A DNA stretch of 64,000 bases. Source: Nonomuraea cypriaca (GTDB lineage: Bacteria; Actinomycetota; Actinomycetes; Streptosporangiales; Streptosporangiaceae). The position numbers and the translations under genes were made by a program. Location of the stretch: NCBI RefSeq assembly GCF_015645445.1, contig NZ_JADOGI010000035.1, positions 1-64,000 of the forward strand, written 5' to 3'. Below the pieces are notes generated by a model, which worked only from the letters and a program-made list of their open reading frames with translations, ran no database searches and was not told where the DNA came from. This document shows, in pieces, positions 63,801 to 64,000 of this stretch. Within the stretch, counting starts at the first letter, position 1. Every line of letters starts with the position of its first letter.

Positions 63801-64000
63801 GTGTCATGCTCGGCGGCCACGCTCATGCCCTCCTGCAACGACTCCAGCGCCACCCCCGGGCGAGCATCGGCCATCAGCAGCTCACCGAGGTCAAGTAACT
63901 GCTCGGCCAGGCGGAGGCGGTACTCGTCGGGTTCGAGGGCGGCGAGCGCACGCAGGTTCCGTACGGACTCGGCGGCGGCGCGGGTGGCCGCGTCGAGGTC
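60872..64000 (-). CDS. Very large TPR-repeat protein (N-terminus beyond window)
   Basis: At least 1043 residues; the minus-strand frame is open to the window edge, so the start is not seen (an ATG at 63874 is probably internal, as protein-like sequence continues upstream). Nearly the whole chain is Ala/Leu-rich helical pairs typical of tetratricopeptide repeats (for example EALAHCERAADLCDELDDPAVAAVTYARLGSSLAVL), broken near 62280-62460 by a degenerate repeat rich in Gly, Asp, Ala, Pro and Val. Such proteins in actinomycetes are often C-terminal parts of AfsR/LuxR-like regulators or CHAT-associated proteins. A TTA codon lies at 63896-63898. Partner unknown. Confidence 0.8.
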   Translation of the reverse strand, partial: DLDAATRAAAESVRNLRALAALEPDEYRLRLAEQLLDLGELLMADARPGVALESLQEGMSVAAEHDTSTQARARHLLGLCLDRLDRPADGLAQLEIAAELYGVLSQEDDGYLLHRAEVRASPHSRPPAWPATPHRTHALDATPHWMQALVATPPEQAVSRAARLLEECRAAVESAVEPRAADVHAYVSAQAGLARAWADAGRAEDGFALAMQAAELLQRHAVSDRSHAVAVGRVAAALGRTLMGLGRHKEAVPHLLTAIESYEPRPGASRESGAELAELLILNTVALSRAACSSEAEAAADRLVGLYAALVSERLETPLPLAGALLLQGCIRFTRQNVEGALISATRALEIMPDEPPEPGRLLTATCLELSGLCLAELHDDDAARAKLTEGTELPVERGPAHSDLVNVHVLALARLARLRVREEGPAAAIPLHARLLRLRPLPAPDVLTTLIEELDAALDDPPGALLPPLTDFTEALERTVPLSTGAEVHERYGRYLARFASTAARAGDTIGPREGPAGTPTVREGDTGAPEVSVGDAGAPTVGKGDAGTPEVRVGVAAGGLAVQVYRGLVTVSGTYRDRLGLALAALGRLDPTDLVVLEQAVILLGAQIGDRPAVDERGRVLAETLSRYAVELLERGRAVEALAHCERAADLCDELDDPAVAAVTYARLGSSLAVLDRPQAALEAVTWSLAELERARERGQELPHARAQAIQVRGQVLRAFGRKREAMAHLVEALEIYTRLAQPAAAAEVAGVIADDLLAGGRAEDAAEYARIAATGQPAGTVRHALAVQRLARCHLMLGELTAADTLVERLIPLARRSPDDLTYRAILADSLAQSSELRTLLGLGDGAEAEARAREAIAMYDDLLTTGMNAEALHISRAGAGLTLAAALGTRGLAEDAVGPLREAVAALERYAPGNPALSGLLGRGMLMLGDALMESGRALEASLVFHRGTQVTRDVPARAVAHARLGFCQQELGRDDAADAALRVSAGLLRGLVADSADDGFADLLRDVLRGRLALLRKAGAGDETKPLEDELRRLTAR

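Overview
This is a very GC-rich, gene-dense actinomycete chromosome segment. The order prfB - small zinc-ribbon gene - ftsE - ftsX - smpB - ssrA (tmRNA), a DUF2613 gene beside a giant AftD-type arabinofuranosyltransferase, a SARP regulator with a TTA codon, and GTG starts without Shine-Dalgarno sites all fit Actinomycetia. A Streptosporangiales/Nonomuraea-like host is my guess, not something I could test.

Layout. (a) 0-7.4 kb, conserved core: end of a lipoprotein gene, a short repeat, prfB, ftsE/ftsX, smpB, a lipoprotein that looks like a penicillin-binding protein with all catalytic motifs lost, a chain of four hairpins, then tmRNA and a strong terminator. (b) 7.4-14 kb, accessory: starting right at the 3' end of ssrA there is a broken toxin-antitoxin remnant, a small OAA-like lectin, and a tightly coupled operon of an ExbB/MotA-like channel protein, an ExbD/MotB-like membrane protein, a von Willebrand A (vWA) protein and an ARPP-1-like protein. 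The last of these runs in frame into a GlxA-type regulator. This operon is my main candidate for an undescribed system; it recalls Zorya-type motor defence but has different partners. (c) 14-20 kb: an HtrA-like lipoprotein protease, an acyl-CoA synthetase, a membrane protein and a FadE34-like acyl-CoA dehydrogenase; a shared 15-bp palindrome precedes the two fatty/steroid acyl-CoA genes. (d) 20-31.4 kb: cell-surface glycan genes (two GT-C-like membrane proteins, DUF2613, GT2, GT4, AftD, an O-acyltransferase, a methyltransferase).

(e) 31.5-51.1 kb: a compact biosynthetic cluster. A SARP, an SDR/nitroreductase pair and a secreted protein flank a 16-kb co-directional operon with KR, ACP, DH, a GcvT-like protein, a ketosynthase fused to a chain-length-factor-like domain, a second nitroreductase, hydrolases, MAT, two AcpS homologues, a SnoaL-ABM-zinc-ribbon fusion, an ABC exporter, a sulfotransferase and a carboxyltransferase. 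Together they look able to make malonyl units, elongate and reduce/dehydrate on an ACP, tailor and export; a highly reducing type II polyketide (polyene-like) is the best inference.

(f) 51.2-60.7 kb: a steroid side-chain catabolic set (DUF3068, nitronate-monooxygenase-like enzyme, EchA19-like hydratase, FadD, DUF35 protein, two Ltp thiolases, FadD19-like ligase), with KstR- and KstR2-type operator sequences in its promoters. (g) 60.8-64 kb: 38-bp tandem repeats and a very large TPR protein running off the window. A recurring feature is a TANNNT box 6-8 nt before the start codon in at least seven genes, pointing to leaderless transcripts.
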